A stretch of 44,443 nucleotides of DNA, taken from NCBI GenBank assembly GCA_045533195.1, contig JAZSHI010000025.1, positions 1 to 44,443 of the forward strand, written 5' to 3'. The translations under genes were made by a program, and so were the position numbers. Shown here one piece after another: positions 1 to 8,671 of this stretch (the first letter of the stretch is position 1; each line of letters opens with the position of its first letter). This stretch comes from SIG607 sp045533195. GTDB lineage: Bacteria > Bacillota > Clostridia > Oscillospirales > Acutalibacteraceae. Below the pieces are notes generated by a model, which searched no databases, was not told where the DNA came from, and was given only the letters and a program-made list of their open reading frames with translations.

Positions 1-104
1 CGAAGCAAATATAACTTGGACGTAGTCCTAATATAACTGCGAAGCAATATAACTCGCCGTCAGGCGAATATAACTGAGGTGCACTCCACAAGGGAGTGCG
101 CCTC
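1..104. repeat. Micro-hairpin array with ATATAACT linkers
   Basis: Four copies of the 8-nt linker ATATAACT lie at 9-16, 31-38, 47-54 and 68-75. Between them are short self-complementary units: GGAC/GTCC (18-28), TGC/GCA (38-46) and CGCC/GGCG (55-66). A longer 12-bp hairpin (76-87 with 93-104, one T-G pair) closes the array. The left end runs off the window. A related array with ATATCAC/GTGATATT linkers is present at 40607-40759. The final hairpin lies just past the stop of the secreted-protein gene and could slow or end its transcription, but it has no T-run on the minus strand. Confidence 0.75.
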
Positions 105-134
105 TTATGACGTGATTTTTATTAGGTTTAATTA

Positions 135-3100
135 TTACTTACCGATGTCGATGTCATCATCAGAGGGCATATCATAATCATTTCCTTTTACTCCGTCAAC
201 AGTTCTGTTGATGGACTTGTTAGCATAAAGGGTGAATGTGTTGCCCTTTGTATCTGTTGCAATGATATAAGCCTTTACTTCAAGCTTTTTGTTGTCATCA
301 AATTCATCGAAGCCTTTTACATAGGTGGAGAATGTCATCATACCTTCGTTATATGCCCAGCATACGTCGAAATTGTCCGTTTTCTCTTCGCTTACTAAAG
401 CATTTGAGAGAGTGAAGTATTCCACTGATGCATCTTCGTCGATATAATCGTCATTATTTCTGTCTGCAGAACCGTTTCTGTAGATGAAGCCACGTTTAAC
501 AACCTTTAAGATATCGCCGTTACTAAGTTCAATGGTAGAACCGTCAACGGTCTTGTAATCGAAGTAGAATCTCATTGCCTGCTGTTTTGCTCTAGATGCA
601 GCATCATCGGTAAGAACAGATGCACCCTTAGCTTGAATAGCTTCGCCTAAGTCAACAACTTCGAAATCTACAAAGTAAATATCATTTGCAGACTCTTCAT
701 TGATATCCTGATAGAAAGATGCATACAAGGTATCGCGAGTATCGTTTGTTACCTTATAATCAATACCTGTTTCTCTTTCATCAGCAACATCACCTATAAG
801 ATCCACAGTAAAGTAAGCAGTCTGTTCTGTCCAAGTATCGTCAGATGTACCAGCTGCTACAGCAGTAGTATATCTTGTTACCATGGTAGGCCAAATATTG
901 TTATAACCTGCAGTCATGAAATTGAGACCGAATTTACTGTTATTGGTATTTGCTTTATACTTATAGGATATCTTATAAGTATGACCGTCAATCATATGAG
1001 GAACTAAAATGAAGCACTCTGCATCATTACTTGCTACCGCTTCATCGGTTGAAACATTAAGCGCATACTTGGTAGCACCTTCAACGTCAACAGCCTTGTT
1101 CTCGAACACAATAGTCTTATTATCAGAACCGTTCTGCTTACCGTCACCAAAGTAGTCAGAGGAACCACCGGAGAGATGAGCCTGCATATAGCCTGCGCTA
1201 TAGTAGGTTGCATTAGTATTGGGATAGGTAGTAACTACGTGATTTACGTTAGGCTCAGTCTCACTATCATACCACTTGGTATCGAAGTTCTTGGTGTCAA
1301 CGTCAAGAGAAGCTTTGGGAGCGTTATCCTTAACGGTTGCAGAGAAGCCAACGCCTTTTTCATAGGTATTGTAGGTAACAGCTACGTTGCCTTCATCAAT
1401 TTCGATAAGCTGAACGCTCTTAACAATAACACAGGAGGCACTAACTATCCTATAGGGGAAGTAGGTTTTGTTGTTAGTAGTGAGAGTATAGGATGGTACA
1501 CCGTTAACTTCAGCAACACGCTCTACAAGGAATTTACCGCCGATATAATTAAGAGCAATAACAGGTACATCGCCTTCGGAGAATTCACCAGTGGTAACGT
1601 AGTAAGTATGGGTATTGTTTTCACCGGTAACTTCTTCATTAAATGTGTAGTCTTGGGAAGTGAAACGGAAGTAATTTTCGCCACCGGTCGTTTCGCCGGT
1701 AGTTATATAATCCGCCTTTTTACCTACACGCACACGAAGCGTCTGTTCACCGTCAGCAACCTTTTCATAGGTAACTACCATAGCATACTTAGTGTTGGGC
1801 TTAGCCATTATAGCATTGCCATCTTTGTCACGGAGTATATACTGAGTAGATGCACCCCAACCACCATATGTCTGTTTGCCAACATCAAGGTCGGTAGGTA
1901 ATGCTACGTAATCGTTAAGGGTTGCGGTCTGAGCTAAGCCGTCAGTTTTGGAAGGATCCCACTTGTCAGCACCGTTCAATGACTTTTCAAACTTGATACC
2001 TTCGTCAGTATAGGTTCTTTTACTCCAACCGGAATCGTTAAGTATAGCGGAAGTAAATGCGCTATAGCCCTTAAGGGTAGGCTGAGTAGCACCGGTGGTA
2101 TCGATAGTTACACCGTCGGGATAGGTACCGAATTTTGCGTAGATGTGATATTCACCAAGAAGGTTAGCGGCAGGCATCTTAAATTCTGTGAGATCGTTGC
2201 CGACAGCATCGGTCCAACCGATAACGTACTTGCCTGCGGGAGCTTCAAGAGTAGGAGGTGTGAAAGTATCGCCTGCGGTTAAGTCCTCGGTTATGGTATC
2301 AACCTGGTCGCCTATGTGAACGTAAAGCTTGGGGGTATTAACATAGTTTTCTTCTATGGTAATATCGTCAATATAAATTTCGTTGGTATTTAATGTAGCA
2401 TTACCGTTAAACTTGAGGTCGAGAACATGGGCATACTTAGCTATGGTATAAGTATCGTTAACGCCTGTGAAATTGGATACAGCAACGTACATTTCACCGG
2501 TCTGCCAGCCTTTGGTTTGACCTACGGGGAAGGTAAAGGATCCAACTATTTTCGGGTTGTTACCCCACCAGATGCTACCCTTTGGGAATAAACGTGCGGA
2601 AAGGGTAGAGGAGGTGCTGTTATTTTCGGTTGCTTTATATTTAAAGGTAATCTTATAACTAAAGGTCAAGGAGGTTCCTCCGGTAGCGTCGAACTCACGG
2701 ATAACGTTCATACCGGTTTCGTTAGAAGAAGGACGCTTAAAAGCAAAAGCAGTACCGTTTGCAATAGTTTCAACAGAAGCAGGTACAAATTCAGGAACTT
2801 CTTCAAGGGGAACGAAGCTATCGGTAGCTGCATCGTACTTATAAGCACCATTGTTAGTAGCAGTAGTATAGTTATCCTCGGTAACAACCCAATGCATACC
2901 ATAGTTTCTAAGTCTTACAGATTTAGAACCGGTGTAAGCATCTTTATCGCTTACAACTGCGTTCATTTCATCGTCGTCTGCCCTAGCACCGCCGTGAAGA
3001 GCTGCGGCAGCATTAGTAGAAACGGGATAGTTTTCGTAAGAAATTACAGGGCTCTGAATAGCATAAACTGTGATATCCTCATCCTTTTCAAGACGCTTAG

Positions 3101-4169
3101 GAGCAGGAACGTAGGTTTCTTGATTACGAGACCAAACATAGTCGTAGTTAATGGAAGCAGTAAGTTTGGGATAAGTAATATCTTCGCCAACCTCTAAGGT
3201 AGAAGAAGTAGTATAAGCAGAACCGTCTGCTTTTAAGAAATTAACCTTAGCGGTAGGAATCTCTTCTACCTCGATGTAATCAATTAGTACTGCGGTGTGG
3301 TCATAACCTCCGTCAACAGCCACCTTCTTCGCATTGCTAATATAAAGACCAAGCGCGGGAACGTGGCTTGAAGAAGCGTCAGGAATGGTAACAGTATTTG
3401 TTATGGTAACCCAATCATTAGAAACTTCTTCAACAGTATGCCATGCTAAAGGTTTGGTTTCTCCTGTTGTTTCTATGGTAGTTTCTCGACCTGCAACAGT
3501 ATTATTAATACCGTAAACTACGTTAATAGCTGTATTATTGCCGTTATGAACAAGAGCGCGGTATCTATAACTAATCTTGTAGATACCTCCTGCTTTAGGA
3601 GTGTAGAGAGTACCGTCGGGGTTAACCAGCATAAGACAACCGGTCTCACTCCATGTTCTGTCAGAGAAGAAAACAAGAGAGCTTTCGGGCACCTCGGTGT
3701 CAAGACCCTTTCTTGTAAGCTCGTCAATAAGAGCGGTGGGGTTAACTGTACCTTTATAGGAATTGCCTTTATAACCATAACCTCTTGTGGGATAAACGAA
3801 GCCTGCAGAGGAATACTGAACGGCAGGGCTGAGATGTGTGCCGTCATCAAAGTCAAGCTTAATATCACCGCCATAGTCGGCAAATTTAGCATAAAGCTTA
3901 AGAGGTGCACCTTCGGTAAAGGTGGGAACAGCAGTCAAGGGAGTGGTAAACTGATCATCGGTGTACCAGTTTACAAAATACTGGCCGTCAGATGCCTCAG
4001 GAGCATAAAGAGGAACGTTTGCGCCTACTTCTCCAGTTTCAGTGTTGTCAATTTCACCATCAACGTAAAAATTAACAACGCATTCTCCAGCTGCGTTAAC
4101 CGTTACGGGAACGATAACGAGAGAGAAAAGCATACATACAGTTAGAATAATGCTTAATAGTTTTTTCAT
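135..4169 (-). CDS. Large secreted multi-module surface protein
   Basis: This 1344-residue protein has a clear signal peptide (charged MKK, hydrophobic core, cleavage near residue 26 after VNA). I see alternating modules. There are short InlB/Flg_new-like beta repeats at about residues 30-100, 307-375 and 615-690 (the 'VNFYVDG...YFVNWY...KLYAKF' pattern), and possibly a fourth near 960. Between them are longer blocks resembling beta-sandwich carbohydrate-binding modules, each with a 'YKISYRY/YKISYKYKA' strand and ending in an 'IDDI/IDYIEVEE' strand. The C-terminus is acidic. I see no LPXTG motif, SLH domain or catalytic motif, so it is probably released or held non-covalently. It starts at an ATG with an AAGGAGAG site 7 nt upstream. 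Glycan binding or adhesion is inferred from the architecture only. Confidence 0.8.
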   Translation of the reverse strand: MKKLLSIILTVCMLFSLVIVPVTVNAAGECVVNFYVDGEIDNTETGEVGANVPLYAPEASDGQYFVNWYTDDQFTTPLTAVPTFTEGAPLKLYAKFADYGGDIKLDFDDGTHLSPAVQYSSAGFVYPTRGYGYKGNSYKGTVNPTALIDELTRKGLDTEVPESSLVFFSDRTWSETGCLMLVNPDGTLYTPKAGGIYKISYRYRALVHNGNNTAINVVYGINNTVAGRETTIETTGETKPLAWHTVEEVSNDWVTITNTVTIPDASSSHVPALGLYISNAKKVAVDGGYDHTAVLIDYIEVEEIPTAKVNFLKADGSAYTTSSTLEVGEDITYPKLTASINYDYVWSRNQETYVPAPKRLEKDEDITVYAIQSPVISYENYPVSTNAAAALHGGARADDDEMNAVVSDKDAYTGSKSVRLRNYGMHWVVTEDNYTTATNNGAYKYDAATDSFVPLEEVPEFVPASVETIANGTAFAFKRPSSNETGMNVIREFDATGGTSLTFSYKITFKYKATENNSTSSTLSARLFPKGSIWWGNNPKIVGSFTFPVGQTKGWQTGEMYVAVSNFTGVNDTYTIAKYAHVLDLKFNGNATLNTNEIYIDDITIEENYVNTPKLYVHIGDQVDTITEDLTAGDTFTPPTLEAPAGKYVIGWTDAVGNDLTEFKMPAANLLGEYHIYAKFGTYPDGVTIDTTGATQPTLKGYSAFTSAILNDSGWSKRTYTDEGIKFEKSLNGADKWDPSKTDGLAQTATLNDYVALPTDLDVGKQTYGGWGASTQYILRDKDGNAIMAKPNTKYAMVVTYEKVADGEQTLRVRVGKKADYITTGETTGGENYFRFTSQDYTFNEEVTGENNTHTYYVTTGEFSEGDVPVIALNYIGGKFLVERVAEVNGVPSYTLTTNNKTYFPYRIVSASCVIVKSVQLIEIDEGNVAVTYNTYEKGVGFSATVKDNAPKASLDVDTKNFDTKWYDSETEPNVNHVVTTYPNTNATYYSAGYMQAHLSGGSSDYFGDGKQNGSDNKTIVFENKAVDVEGATKYALNVSTDEAVASNDAECFILVPHMIDGHTYKISYKYKANTNNSKFGLNFMTAGYNNIWPTMVTRYTTAVAAGTSDDTWTEQTAYFTVDLIGDVADERETGIDYKVTNDTRDTLYASFYQDINEESANDIYFVDFEVVDLGEAIQAKGASVLTDDAASRAKQQAMRFYFDYKTVDGSTIELSNGDILKVVKRGFIYRNGSADRNNDDYIDEDASVEYFTLSNALVSEEKTDNFDVCWAYNEGMMTFSTYVKGFDEFDDNKKLEVKAYIIATDTKGNTFTLYANKSINRTVDGVKGNDYDMPSDDDIDIGK

Positions 4170-4260
4170 AAAATAACTCTCCTTTTTTCTTAATTATATG
4201 TAAATTATATTAAGAACGAAATTTAAGGATATACCTTTTTTAATAGGTATATAATTTAAA

Positions 4261-4294
4261 AAGCTCACCCCACCCCAAAAGGAGAGGTGAGCTT
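4261..4294 (-). terminator. Terminator downstream of the HTH gene
   Basis: The arms AAGCTCACC (4261-4269) and GGTGAGCTT (4286-4294) pair perfectly. On the minus strand the stem is followed by a T-rich stretch (TTTTAAATTATATA). It lies 120 nt past the HTH gene and just ahead of the secreted-protein gene, so it should separate the two transcripts. Confidence 0.65.
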
Positions 4295-4416
4295 CTAAAA
4301 GCACCGGCAAAGAGTTGTATGATAGGCAAATGGAGAGTATGCCAATCAAAAAATTGTGTAAAAATATCTATATTAAGTTGTCGCCGACGCCTTTAAGCAA
4401 AGTAATCAGACTATAA

Positions 4417-4746
4417 TCAGTCTTTTGTTTTGGGTTTCTGAAAAGCAATGAGCATACTTCTTATGGCTTCCATATCGGGTTGAACACCGTTTAGCACATC
4501 TTCTAATGCTTTAGTTTGTTCGTCGCGTAAATATCTGTGGCTTAAATACCAGCCATCTGCCACACGAACACCTCCATGGTTTCCCGAAACGGTCTCAATT
4601 GGCGCAAAAATTGTCAATTCCGCTATATCCGTAACAACGGTATTTTTGCTGACTCCGAAGTGCTCAGCTAATTCTTTATAGGTAGTTTTGCGATTATCAC
4701 TTAAAAACTCAAGTATCATTTGTCTGCGTTCTATCGCACTACTCAC
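4417..4746 (-). CDS. Short winged-helix HTH regulator (DeoR/HTH_11 type)
   Basis: The protein has 109 residues. Positions 1-60 form a DeoR/HTH_11-like winged helix ('RRQMILEFLSDNRKTTYKEL', then 'FGVSKNTVVTDIAEL' as the recognition helix). The remaining ~50 residues are too short to be the usual sugar-phosphate sensing or WYL domain, so the effector site is missing or novel. The start is GTG at 4746, with GGGAGGT 7 nt upstream. The gene is single, bounded by a terminator at 4261-4294 and a perfect inverted repeat in its own promoter (4786-4818), which suggests autoregulation. Its targets are unknown. Confidence 0.8.
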   Translation of the reverse strand: MSSAIERRQMILEFLSDNRKTTYKELAEHFGVSKNTVVTDIAELTIFAPIETVSGNHGGVRVADGWYLSHRYLRDEQTKALEDVLNGVQPDMEAIRSMLIAFQKPKTKD

Positions 4747-4774
4747 CTAATATACCTCCCTTTGTAATTACGAC

Positions 4775-4818
4775 ATTATATTAACAGCCAAAGTACCAGC
4801 CTAACTGGTACTTTGGCT
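4775..4818 (-). promoter_or_regulatory. Promoter with 14-bp inverted repeat (candidate operator)
   Basis: Read on the minus strand, a TATAAT -10 box occupies 4775-4780, about 30 nt before the HTH start codon. A perfect inverted repeat (4786-4799 and 4805-4818, arms AGCCAAAGTACCAG and complement, 5-nt centre) covers the -35 position, which is itself poor (TTAGGC-like). This is a plausible operator for the HTH protein. On the plus strand the same repeat is followed by ATATTTTT and could act as a terminator, but no plus-strand gene precedes it. Confidence 0.5.
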
Positions 4819-4917
4819 ATATTTTTAACAATATTTTCCTATTATTTTATTTAACCGAATAAATATAAAAATCCGCTCGTTTAAAATTGCAAAAAAAGTT
4901 AAAAAACGCAAAAAATT

Positions 4918-4947
4918 AACGCTCAGAATTTTTGATTTCTGAGCGTT
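4918..4947 (-). terminator. Terminator of the acyltransferase gene
   Basis: The perfect 11-bp stem AACGCTCAGAA (4918-4928) / TTCTGAGCGTT (4937-4947) starts right after the stop codon of the acyltransferase gene. On the minus strand it is followed by AATTTTTTGCGTTTTTT. It is a standard intrinsic terminator. Confidence 0.85.
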
Positions 4948-4950
4948 GAT

Positions 4951-6153
4951 TTATATATACATCTCGTAAAAGATTTTTACTTTATTTATAAATTTCATTG
5001 TAAGCTTACCGTCATTTAACACGCAACGGTAAATTTCTTTTCCGTTTTGTATTTCTAAATATTTACCCGGTGAAAACGGAAGCGACGGTATGCCCTTAAT
5101 TGACGTTTTAATTTCTCTTTCTTCCCCGTTTATAATACCTCTCAGCAAAAAGCCTTCATTATTAAGAGTTACTTTTCCCTCTCCTACCTCTTTAAACTTA
5201 TGCTTTTTGTAATCAATCATTTTGATAACGGTCTGGGCGGTAATACTGTTTTCACCGTCTCTGATCTTTTGCTTTTCAGTTTCGAAAACCAATTTACTCC
5301 AATCGGAAACGTAACGAATTCCATTTCCATTATCAGATTTTTTATGTAAAAAGCCAAATTCATCACAACACAGCTCATATCCGCACTTTTCACAGTAGAT
5401 GGTATTTTTGTTTTTTACATTTATACTAAACTCTGCTTTACAGCAAGGGCATATGTAAAGAACATTTTGAAGTCCCTCAATATTGCTGTTTTTTGCATAT
5501 TTTTCCTTTAGTTCTTCCTGTTCCTTATAGGCATCGAAAAGTAAAGCCTCTTCTGTCTTTTCTTTTATTATTTCAAGATTTAAGCTACAAAGTTCTTCTC
5601 TTTCAAAAAGCTTATAAATATCAAGATAGGTTCTGCCCCTGCGCATACCCTTTGTCCATTTAGGCATAGTAAAATATGTACCTTTTGTTCTTGCAACGTA
5701 AACGTCACAATCAAGCCATTTTAAAAATTTATATGTAGCGCTTGGGATAGGTGTTGAAAGTCCGTCCTCACACATAAGACCTGCAGGATAAATAACCAAC
5801 GGATGCCCTGCTTCAATAACCGCCTTAATATCACGCATATCGGAAACTGTGGTTTGAAATTGCTGTTTGGAAATAACCCCCAGTTTATCAAGAAATTTCT
5901 TAATAGGCAGGGTATTATAAAAGGAATTGCTTATAACAAAGGTCATAGGTGTTTTGGTCGCACCCACCAGATTCACAAAATCAAGCATCGCCTGATGATT
6001 GGCAATAACAACAAAGGGACCTTTTTTACCTTTTATTTCATTTCTTAAAAATTTTCTTTTAAATATAAGTTTTGCTACAACGAAGGATGCCGCCTGAAAA
6101 ATTCTGTAGCAAAAAACATTTGGTTTTCTGTATCGCATATTTTTCTCACTCAA
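4951..6153 (-). CDS. PlsC-like lysophospholipid acyltransferase with zinc ribbon
   Basis: The N-terminal half is a glycerolipid acyltransferase. It has the catalytic H-x4-D motif (NHQAMLD, H53 and D58) and a block-III-like YPAGLMCEDG (residues 122-131, with PAG replacing the usual PEG). This family moves an acyl chain from ACP or CoA to a lysolipid or another hydroxyl at the inner membrane face. Unusually, residues 235-257 form a zinc ribbon (C235, C238, C254, C257), followed by about 140 residues I do not recognise. The 400-residue length is well above the 200-250 of plain PlsC. The TTG at 6153 has almost no spacing to an AAAGG site, so the ATG at 6138 (395 aa) may be the true start. It is monocistronic. 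Confidence 0.8.
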   Translation of the reverse strand: MSEKNMRYRKPNVFCYRIFQAASFVVAKLIFKRKFLRNEIKGKKGPFVVIANHQAMLDFVNLVGATKTPMTFVISNSFYNTLPIKKFLDKLGVISKQQFQTTVSDMRDIKAVIEAGHPLVIYPAGLMCEDGLSTPIPSATYKFLKWLDCDVYVARTKGTYFTMPKWTKGMRRGRTYLDIYKLFEREELCSLNLEIIKEKTEEALLFDAYKEQEELKEKYAKNSNIEGLQNVLYICPCCKAEFSINVKNKNTIYCEKCGYELCCDEFGFLHKKSDNGNGIRYVSDWSKLVFETEKQKIRDGENSITAQTVIKMIDYKKHKFKEVGEGKVTLNNEGFLLRGIINGEEREIKTSIKGIPSLPFSPGKYLEIQNGKEIYRCVLNDGKLTMKFINKVKIFYEMYI

Positions 6154-6200
6154 CCTTTATAATGCAATTTTAACACAAAAATCCGAATTTGAAAAGAAAA

Positions 6201-6230
6201 AATTCCCGAAAGTCAAAACTTTCGGGAATT
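6201..6230 (-). terminator. Terminator of the polysaccharide operon
   Basis: The perfect 13-bp stem AATTCCCGAAAGT (6201-6213) / ACTTTCGGGAATT (6218-6230) with a CAAA loop is followed on the minus strand by TTTTCTTTTC. It lies 60 nt past the capG stop and marks the 3' end of the 20-gene operon. Confidence 0.85.
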
Positions 6231-6289
6231 TTGTCGTTTAATGTCAATTATCTCTGAACCCTGCCTGAGCTATATTTTTTACTCATAAT

Positions 6290-7459
6290 TTAATTTTCTT
6301 CTTTTCTCCATACCATCTTATTAACTATTCCGGTATAGGACTGAATTATTTTCACTACCTTAGTAGATACATTTTCCTCTATGTAATCGGGAACAGGTAT
6401 GCCATAGTCACCGTTTTTATTCATTTCTACTGCAGTTTCAACTGTATTAAGTAGATTCTTTTCATCAATTCCCGCAATAAAGAAACAAGCCTGGTCAAGC
6501 GCTTCGGGACGCTCGGTAGAAGTACGGATGCAGATTGCGGGGAAGGGTTTTCCAACACTTGTAAAGAAAGAGCTTTCCTCAGGAAGCGTACCGCTATCCG
6601 ATACTACCGCAAAAGCATTCATCTGCAAACAGTTATAATCGTGAAAACCCAAGGGCTCGTGCTGAATAACACGGCTGTCAAGCTTAAATCCGCTTTGTTC
6701 CAGACGCATTTTACTTCTGGGATGACAGGAATAAAGAATAGGCATATCATACTTTTCCGCCATTTTGTTGATAGCATTAAAGAGTGACAAAAAATTCTTT
6801 TCGGTATCAATATTCTCTTCTCTGTGAGCCGAAAGAAGAATATATTTGCCTTTAGTAAGTCCCAAACGGGTATGAATATCACTTTGTTCAATATTTTCAA
6901 GGTTATTATGAAGTACCTCTGCCATAGGAGAGCCCGTAACGTAGGTACGTTCTTTAGGCAGACCGCAATCGGCAAGATAACGACGGGCGTGTTCGCTGTA
7001 TGCCATATTTACGTCCGAAATAATATCAACAATTCTTCTGTTGGTTTCTTCGGGTAGGCATTCATCCTTACATCTGTTACCTGCTTCCATATGGAAAATA
7101 GGAATATGAAGCCTTTTTGCACCGATTACCGAAAGGCAGGAATTAGTGTCCCCCAGCACAAGTACCGCATCAGGCTTAACCTCTGCCATCAACTGATAGG
7201 ACTTAGCGATAATGTTGCCCATAGTTTCTCCAAGGTCATTACCCACAGCTTCCATATAAATATCGGGGTCCTTAAGACCTAAATCTTTAAAGAAAACACC
7301 GTTTAAATTATAATCGTAATTCTGTCCTGTATGAGCAAGTAAGGTATCAAAGTACTTTCTGCATTTATTGATAACCGCCGCCAGACGTATAATCTCGGGA
7401 CGGGTACCGACAATTATAAGGAGTTTTAACTTTCCGTTGTTTTCGAAACCTTTATTCAT
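6290..7459 (-). CDS. capG: CapG/FnlC-type UDP-sugar 2-epimerase (UDP-FucNAc synthesis)
   Basis: This is a non-hydrolysing UDP-GlcNAc 2-epimerase-fold enzyme of 389 residues. The N-terminal signature is GTRPEIIRLA (residues 18-27), the form seen in CapG/FnlC rather than the GTRPEAIK of WecB. Other CapG-like blocks are 'GDTNSCLSVIGAKRL', 'FHMEAGNRC' and 'EETNRRIVD'. CapG converts UDP-2-acetamido-2,6-dideoxy-L-talose to UDP-N-acetyl-L-fucosamine in the cytoplasm, the last step after CapE and CapF, whose genes lie upstream in the same operon. The start overlaps the end of the nucleotidyltransferase gene by 8 nt, so translation is probably coupled. It is the last gene of the operon. Confidence 0.88.
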   Translation of the reverse strand: MNKGFENNGKLKLLIIVGTRPEIIRLAAVINKCRKYFDTLLAHTGQNYDYNLNGVFFKDLGLKDPDIYMEAVGNDLGETMGNIIAKSYQLMAEVKPDAVLVLGDTNSCLSVIGAKRLHIPIFHMEAGNRCKDECLPEETNRRIVDIISDVNMAYSEHARRYLADCGLPKERTYVTGSPMAEVLHNNLENIEQSDIHTRLGLTKGKYILLSAHREENIDTEKNFLSLFNAINKMAEKYDMPILYSCHPRSKMRLEQSGFKLDSRVIQHEPLGFHDYNCLQMNAFAVVSDSGTLPEESSFFTSVGKPFPAICIRTSTERPEALDQACFFIAGIDEKNLLNTVETAVEMNKNGDYGIPVPDYIEENVSTKVVKIIQSYTGIVNKMVWRKEEN

Positions 7460-8648
7460 AATCTTTCACCTCAAAAATATGTAAGTGGCTATATAGCGCC
7501 CTTCTTTTCTCAGCAAGGGGTATGGCTTTTATAATAGATGTTCTTTTGCCTATGCATCTTAAAAAGCAGTACTTGAATATTCGATAAAAATAAATAAATG
7601 GATACAGTATTTTATATTTTTTAGCAATAGGATATACGTCGGGAGTTGAAGTTTTAAGGACATTAAAAGCATATTTTAATTTACCCTTTTTACTTTTTGC
7701 CATTCCCATAGCAATCCCGTCTCTTAGCTTTTCTTTTTTGCCAAAATTACCGCCTGCAAAAATATCCTCTAAAAGTTCTGCTAAAAGTTCTTCATTAGTT
7801 TCTTTTAACCATAAAGGAGTATTAATGGAAAAACATTTTACACAAAGATTAGTAAAACCGTTTGTAAATTCAAAAAGTCCGATTTCCTTTAAAAGCGGAA
7901 TTACCTTTTCTACCCAAAAAGGCATATTATAGGTTTTGTGCACAAAACAAGCCCAGTCCATCAAGTGCCTGAGACCTATTCCCTCTCCAAGTATATGATG
8001 CTGCATATGAAGAAGCAAAATTATGGCGTGATGATGATGGGAAGGAGCGAAAAAAACTTCTCCTGAATGTTTTTTCAGAACCGAGTTTTGCAAAGCATCC
8101 TTCATATATTCACGTATAATTTCACCCTTTTCCCCATTTGGAATACCGGAAATTTCAAAGTGCATCTCCAGATGTGCTTTGGGTTTTGTAAAAACTATGT
8201 GGCAAATATGGTCTTCGTGAGATACTTCGTAGCCGTTATTCTTCAGAAGTTCTTTAATTTCATTTTTCTTTTCATTTTCAATAAGAAAATCCACGTCGCC
8301 AAGGGCTCTAAGCTCAGGCTTTTCATAATAAGAAGCGCTTGTCAGTCCCTTTAAAATCACGTAAGGAAAATTTTCTTTTGATAAAATTTCCGTCAGTTCC
8401 TTCTGGCTTTTTTCCACATAAGAATTTATGGCAATGGAACCGTATGTATGGTTAAACCAAGAATTATAAATATCTTTTGGGATTTTATCCTTTAAATCGG
8501 CGGCAGAGTCGAAAGCAACAATAGAAACCGTTTGCGCTATAGACTCTTTTATAAGCGCCATCCAGTCTATATCTTCATTCAATTCAACCTTTGCGCCGGT
8601 AATACTGTGCGCTAAAAGTTTAATAAGAAGCTTATGTTCCTTTGTCAC
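7452..8648 (-). CDS. Nucleotidyltransferase-fold protein (PF14907 type)
   Basis: This 398-residue protein matches the nucleotidyltransferase-like family often found in capsule and antibiotic clusters. The key block is 'LKGLTSASYY' followed by 'LRALGDVDFLI' (about residues 100-125), where DVD supplies the metal-binding acidic pair of a polymerase-beta-like fold. A second acidic strand may be 'HLEMHFE' near 160. The substrate is unknown for the family; transfer of a nucleotide or a phosphate-linked group to a glycan precursor is only an inference. It sits between capF and capG, overlapping capG by 8 nt, which ties it to this pathway. Confidence 0.7.
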   Translation of the reverse strand: MTKEHKLLIKLLAHSITGAKVELNEDIDWMALIKESIAQTVSIVAFDSAADLKDKIPKDIYNSWFNHTYGSIAINSYVEKSQKELTEILSKENFPYVILKGLTSASYYEKPELRALGDVDFLIENEKKNEIKELLKNNGYEVSHEDHICHIVFTKPKAHLEMHFEISGIPNGEKGEIIREYMKDALQNSVLKKHSGEVFFAPSHHHHAIILLLHMQHHILGEGIGLRHLMDWACFVHKTYNMPFWVEKVIPLLKEIGLFEFTNGFTNLCVKCFSINTPLWLKETNEELLAELLEDIFAGGNFGKKEKLRDGIAMGMAKSKKGKLKYAFNVLKTSTPDVYPIAKKYKILYPFIYFYRIFKYCFLRCIGKRTSIIKAIPLAEKRRALYSHLHIFEVKDYE

Positions 8649-8671
8649 TTTGCCGCCTCCTTTATAGAAAA

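Noticed and set aside
1176..1901. 241-residue plus-strand ORF inside the secreted-protein gene
   Set aside because: Antisense shadow of a confirmed minus-strand gene with signal peptide and modules; no ribosome site or family resemblance.
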